Origin: Orbilia blumenaviensis
Taxonomy: Eukaryota; Ascomycota; Orbiliomycetes; Orbiliales; Orbiliaceae
Length of the DNA: 64,000 nt
Assembly (NCBI GenBank): GCA_036872755.1
Contig: JAVHNS010000005.1
Span: 1,674,001 to 1,738,000, forward strand
Reading direction: 5' to 3'
The position numbers and the translations under genes are program-made. A model generated the notes under the pieces. The model was not told the DNA's origin, did not search any database, and saw only the letters and a list, made by a program, of their open reading frames with translations. Each line of letters opens with the position of its first letter. Position 1 is the stretch's first letter. Shown in pieces: positions 58,796 through 64,000 of the stretch.

Positions 58796-61700
58796 CGGTC
58801 CGGATGTCGATTCTCGTTGGAAGTTTAACGGTTGATGGAAAGGTAGGGGGAGGAAGTAGGGAGAGTTTTTTGGCGACTGGTTAGTTAGATTACGTTGTTG
58901 TTTTTTTCTCGATTCAGCTGTGGGATGATGTATGTATCTCTTTCTTTTTTAATTCGGCTGAAAAGTACGCAAACGTTAAAACGGGGGCTTTGACGGAGTG
59001 AAAAATGCTAACGAAATAAGGTCGAGCTGAGCACCCAGCGCCGGCAAGTAATGACGAATTCGAAGGGAGAGGCTTCTGTTCGTTCGAGAAAACCCGCCAA
59101 CAACGAACGAATAAACTAACGAACTAACGACAGCGACGACGACGACGAAGCTGAACTTCAGGAAGGGTTTAAAACCTCGTGATACCAAAAGAAGAAGAGG
59201 AGGAGAAAGAGAGGAAAAGAAAAATTAATTATATCCTTATCATGATCACATTATCATTCTTGCTTTCTCCAGACAGACCGACATACATACAAACTACCCG
59301 CATATAGGCAAAAGCAACGGGCACCCAAGCTTCTTGTTCGGTGAGAGTTTTCGCCTTTTTCGCTGTTCCGCCCAGCGACAGGCCACAAACGATTCTCGGC
59401 AAATTCCACGCCAATGGCTTCTAGGAAAGTAGGCGGGACGTTTGATTGAGGGGACCTCATATCGAGGAAACGGGAACCAATGGCTTTGGCTTGGATTGTC
59501 ATGTTCAAACTGCACAGTTGGGCGGAAAGGGAAAAAATGGGCTGGATGGTTCAGTTCAGTTTCGATCCTTGGGAAAGAAACTGGTCACGGGGAGATAGGA
59601 GATATACAGAGGTTGGAGCAATGATAAACTCCCATTTGAATATCCCCAAAGTTACTCAGGCCTGAACAGTAGTCTTTTTGCGACCCTTCGACTGCGATCT
59701 GATATGATACGATGCATTCATTATAGGGGGTTACTATTCGAGAAAGAAAGCTAGAAAAAAACCCCATTGCATCGATTTCTTTCAATCTTGCAGAACAAAC
59801 GGCTAGCCACTCGATCGATGGCCAGGGCCCCACCGATGAGACGAGAGATCAGACCATCCGTCCGTTCCAATCTCTTTGTCAACCTGTCATACACACCCAA
59901 GGCTGGCCCAGAACCTAGACCGCTGGGACTCCCATTCGATGGAAACAATTGGTGTTACCGCACCGCGACATCTAACTGGTCGGAAACAAACACTTGAGAT
60001 ATTTTATCGGTGGACGGAAGTATATGTTACACCGTATGACCCCGACTGCGGTGGCGGCTGCATATGGCACGACGACGGAAGACCAAAGGCTAAGAAAAAA
60101 AGGGGGGGGCTCTGTGCAGCTGTGATGGTACAGGTTATGTCGAATCGATGTCATATTAGAGCATCATAGGTGACATGTACTGTTACATGCTCAGTTACAG
60201 TTATACACTGTCGTGCACGTCGAACTGATAATATCCAAAGATGCATCATAAGGCCTCGGATCCGGATCTTAAGATTGAACGCAATTAATTCATGCGTGTC
60301 AACCGAAATATCCAATATTAAGAAAAAGCCACACGAAAACCGTTTACATGGTACTGCCCTGCGGCTTTATTATAACGTTCATGGTCCTAATATTCAAGTC
60401 GAATTCGCAGTCTTGACCCAAATTATGCACTGTAGTTTAAGAGCTCGCGATGGCATATCTACCAAGCTTTCACCAAGGCTGGCTCCGCAACCGCCTACTC
60501 GATTCTATGACATCTCCAGTTGATATCGTAACTTACCGACGATAAGAGACCGCCCCGCGGACCCGTCGATTTTGATGTATCCACACCCCTAACAGCTATG
60601 TATTCCCATATATCCTCCGGCATCCGAAGGCCGATGTGCATCAGAAAAATGTCGGTTGGCAGTTTCTCCGTCGCCGAACCTTTGCGTCCCGTCTCCCGCT
60701 AGCATCCATCAGGCGCACCTGCAGAACCATCTACGGAGTTTACGGCCGGACTTCAGGACATCTTGTCATCGACGTTCGCATAGAGCTGCTCTGTATCGTA
60801 GAAGCAAGAGCTCGATCCCCCACCTTTGATAGAAGAGAAATGCAAAAAGTGTCCTCGAAAGTAAACCAATTCCGTTTTTCTTGCTTCGATTGCATGAGAC
60901 ATTTCCTCATTCCCATTTAAGTCCCCGAAACCACCCGCCCGCGCTGGCTTCAACAGTCTCAGAAGGAAGGAAAGCCTTCCCATGGACTCCCCGAATGGTC
61001 CGGCTGGGAATCTGCCGTCACTAGCAGCAACTCATAAGGAAAAGGCTTTGGTGGATGTTCCAGAGCCGTTATCTTGTAGGAAACACCTTAACCTGTAGAC
61101 ATGCACAGGATCCAATTCAAGAAGGTCCCCACATCGATGACTGTCCTACTATTGAGTAAAGGATTTCTTGTTAATAAGGCTTTTTCGAAGATTTCCACAT
61201 CCGAAATATGAACCGATTGGTAGGTGGTTCTAAATATAGATGGTAGAGAAGGCTTCTTGAGAAGTATAGTGTCATTCTCATTCTCTCGCCTCCCAGCAAT
61301 GCCTCGGTGCCTGTACATACACAGATACATACTTACATAGCCAGGTCCGGTCGGTCGATGATGATTAATGATTTCAAATGCGTGGGGACTTGGACTTGGC
61401 TACGTACGTACGCGTACGCTTTTTCAGCCTTAAATGATGGCTGTGTACGTTCATCGACGGTACAGCTTTGAACAAACATGTTGGCAAGCGGGCTTTTCCA
61501 AGACTTCTAAAAATTGTTGCATGCACAGTTTGTTTTGTGGGGAATCGATACAAGTGTCAGTTAACAGTGTCGACCAGGGTGAGTACATGAGTGTGGTAGA
61601 CGAGGGGTACAGGCACGGGTATAGACACAGGACTTTGTATAGCCAGAAGGGGGTATTGAATGATATCCCCAGAAAAACCGATACATCCGCCCATCATATG

Positions 61701-63140
61701 CCGTGGTGTCAACAAATAGTATACATACAATGAAATGCAATGTAGTAGATTAGTATGTAATATCATATAGCGACCGGGGAAAGGTAATAATAGAAGATGA
61801 CCTGTCAATGTATGGATGTACTTATGTATAGGTAGTATGCTGTAGTTACTTTGGTGCCTCGCAATTGCATTTGCTCGCTAACTCAACGTTTGATATCATG
61901 GTGATGCTGATATGCAGTCAATGCAGCAGCCGTTTCGGCTTCCATCTTGGCTGCATCGAATTAATCGAACCCTTCGCCTGGCCATTCCCGCTTGATCCCA
62001 AGCACACCAAGGCAATTTGTCCCAACCTTCCTTCCGGCTTCTTGTGTTCCAGGTCGGTTCCTGACCCTTACACGAACCAAGCAGGTTCCTCTCGGATCCC
62101 CCTTCCTGCAGTCAGCAGCGCCGTTCACATCAAAGCACGCACACAAGATGCGAACCAAGAGGTGTCAAGGGCCTCAAAGGGAAAAGTACAAGACAACGAA
62201 GCTTCCACGAAAAGAAACGCTCTCTTTCTCGGCATGGCAATTGAAAGAAAAACATGCTTCACAGAAAGAAAAAACCGATCCGAGAAGGTTTCGGTTTGGC
62301 AGGTTTAGCGGTTGAACATCCTGCCCGATTTGAGAGTTTTCTCGCACATACGGCACGCACGTCTCTGGTCTCCACAGCTGGGACAGAACATGATTCGAGT
62401 TCGGTGTCTCTAAGACTCTAAGAAAGAGCAACTTCACGTCCCCCAGACGGTCAAGTCATGGTGGGTCCGCTATACCCTACCCCTGCTGGGCCTTGCTTTT
62501 GCTGACCCGGATACCACCCTGACCGGGCTGTGAGGCCCTTGATCGCCTCAGTGGGAGGAAGCCATCCACAATGCAATGTTGCGCAGACGCGCTGGGCTCG
62601 GATAGGACTAGCGGAAGCTTTGCCTCCTTCGTCAGACTGGTGCTGTGAAAGGTGCATTCCAATTTGCTTGATTACCCCGGAGACTAGACCCAACAACAGA
62701 AGCAAGCAAATCTAATGCCGGGGGTGGTGGGTTGAGGCAAAAAAAACGAGTGGTGGATATCCCCCTCGATGCCACGCCCATGATCCTGCCTCAAAGCCCG
62801 TTCCTTATTTTAAATTTGCCGGGGCTGTTTTTTTCTTCTCCTGCCTGCCTGCTTGGAGGCCTTCCGAAGATGACTTAACTGGGGCAAACTCTCGCTCTCC
62901 TGCGATATATAAACTGATTTCCCCAGGCGCCGTTACTGTGGTTTTTCTTTCAGGTCCATCCTCTCCTTGATCATAAGAAATCCACATATAAACACTCGTT
63001 CAGCTTCGAACCTGTTTAATCGTATATTATTATTATATTCCTACTTAATTCGCCATTCTCTTCTCCTTCTCGACAAACCAACCACTCCCTTCGAACTTAA
63101 TTTTAATATCTTCGATATCAAATCAAACCAATCAATCAAA
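58796..63140. other. Gene-free stretch between the MFS and CFEM genes
   Basis: No gene is supported in 4.3 kb. Open frames are short and overlap on both strands. An alternating GTACGTACGC run lies at about 61403-61418. The last 250 nt contain a TATA box and CT-rich leader for the CFEM gene. Confidence 0.55.
62905..62913 (+). promoter_or_regulatory. TATA box of the CFEM gene
   Basis: ATATATAAA lies about 230 nt upstream of the start codon at 63141 and is followed by a CT-rich leader. This fits a strongly expressed fungal surface-protein gene. Confidence 0.5.
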
Positions 63141-63813
63141 ATGAAGGCCGCTGTTGTTCTTGCCGCTTCCCTCTCCCTCGCCAGCGCCAGCATCTTGCCG
63201 CGCCAGCTCGAAAACATCCCACAGTGCGCTGTAAGTTTAATCACGAACCTCATTGATGCCCATCACGGCAATGCCATATAGTATCATCGCTAACAGGTAG
63301 CCTATTTAGCTCTCCTGCGCTCTGGGCAGCCTGACATCCACCGGATGCCAGACCACTGACTTTGCCTGCATTTGCAAGGCCAGCAGCTTCATCACCGGCC
63401 TTCTTCCTTGCGTCGAGTCCAACTGTTCCGCTGCCGAAATTGAAGCCACCAAGGAGGTTGCCACCCAGCTCTGTGCCGGTGCTGGTGTCTCCCTTAGCAT
63501 CCCAGCCGGTGTTGGTGAGACCAGCGTCGCTTCCTCAGCCCCAGCTTCGTCGTCTGCTCCAGCTTCCACCACCGAGGCTGAAGTTTCCACCACCGCTCCC
63601 CCATCGACCACTGGTGCCGCTGAAACATCCGTCGAGGAGACCTCCGTTGCTTCCACTACCCAGCCACCAGCCACCACTGCCGCTGGAAACGGTACCCAGA
63701 CCGGTACCAGCCCACCAACCCCAACTGGTACCGAGCCTGGTGCTGCCGGCCGAAACACCGTTGCCCTCGGTAGCCTTGGTGCCATCGTCGCTCTCGTTGC
63801 CGCCCTCCTGTAA
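63141..63813 (+). CDS. CFEM-domain GPI-anchored cell-surface protein
   Basis: Exons 63141..63230 and 63310..63813 give 197 aa. Residues 1-18 are a signal peptide (MKAAVVLAASLSLASAS), with a possible Kex2-like PRQ after it. The CFEM domain (about 26-85) has all eight cysteines in order: PQCA, LSCALGS, TGCQTTDFACIC, LLPCVESNC and QLC. The Asp in TTDFAC is the position that contacts haem iron in studied CFEM proteins. A Ser/Thr/Ala/Pro-rich stalk of about 90 residues follows (TTAPPSTTGAAETS and similar). A C-terminal hydrophobic tail (VALGSLGAIVALVAALL) fits GPI attachment. CFEM proteins take part in haem-iron uptake, wall integrity and host interaction; the specific role here is not known. The intron sits right after the first domain Cys codon pair. 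Confidence 0.93.
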
Positions 63814-64000
63814 ATTACTTCTCCCATAGAAATTTGACAATACAAGCCCACAGTCGAATGTGTGCGCACATTTTTAACGAATATCGTCTATCCTCCTGCT
63901 TCGCAAGGGAAATGGAAATCCCTCTACATCTCGAGTTGTAGAGCACGCTTTGGATATGTTTTCCGACTGAAACGAACTGGGAAATTGGGGGAAAGGGCGG
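63814..64000. other. 3' flank of the CFEM gene
   Basis: Only 187 nt remain; presumably the 3' untranslated region. No further feature is seen. Confidence 0.5.

Noticed and set aside
63306..63869. Minus-strand frame of 187 codons across the CFEM gene
   Set aside because: Antisense shadow of the Ser/Thr/Ala-rich stalk; the plus strand shows all eight CFEM cysteines and a phase-correct intron.
1..64000. CRISPR array, riboswitch, bacterial operon or prophage structure
   Set aside because: The window is eukaryotic, with spliceosomal introns throughout; no regularly spaced repeats were seen.

Overview
The window looks like nuclear DNA of a filamentous ascomycete (Pezizomycotina). Genes are split by 50-110 nt GT-AG introns with CTAAC/CTAAT-type branch sites. 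They are flanked by pyrimidine-rich leaders and A/T-rich intergenic DNA, and include typical fungal families: CFEM, DUF4246, an 8-exon cAMP-receptor-like GPCR, SERCA and mitochondrial cytochrome c peroxidase. The genus cannot be fixed from sequence alone. Exon models were built by hand from splice sites, reading phase and family motifs.

Layout. 1-2446: no gene seen. 2447-4921 (+): a six-exon membrane-anchored aspartic-protease homologue whose first catalytic Asp is replaced (NPG for DTG). 5787-7354 (-): a type II membrane O-fucosyltransferase-like protein, convergent with it. 7355-11494: gene-poor. 11495-13860 (-): a split, possibly frameshifted F-box/LRR-like gene. 15641-26213 (+): five tandem copies (A-E) of a protein family I do not recognise, in different states of repair. 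Two of them carry TAG at the same conserved Trp codon, with the homologous frame continuing beyond. 26214-31114: 4.9 kb with no gene seen.

From about 31 kb the window becomes conserved housekeeping DNA: a GPCR (31115-32868, +), cytochrome c peroxidase (34659-35888, +), dolichol kinase (37757-40397, +), a 272-bp mariner-like MITE with 50-bp perfect inverted repeats (40832-41103), a DUF4246 protein (41443-43717, -), a small Ser/Thr-rich secreted protein (about 45740-46230, -), a SERCA-type Ca2+-ATPase (50227-53755, -), a ten-exon MFS transporter (56198-58795, -) and a CFEM surface protein (63141-63813, +).

The right part serves general physiology: signalling, peroxide removal, N-glycosylation lipid supply, ER calcium, export and the cell surface. 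The left 30 kb has an accessory character: decayed or degenerate genes, a tandem orphan family and long gene-free stretches. The most notable unexplained object is the five-gene array at 15.6-26.2 kb.
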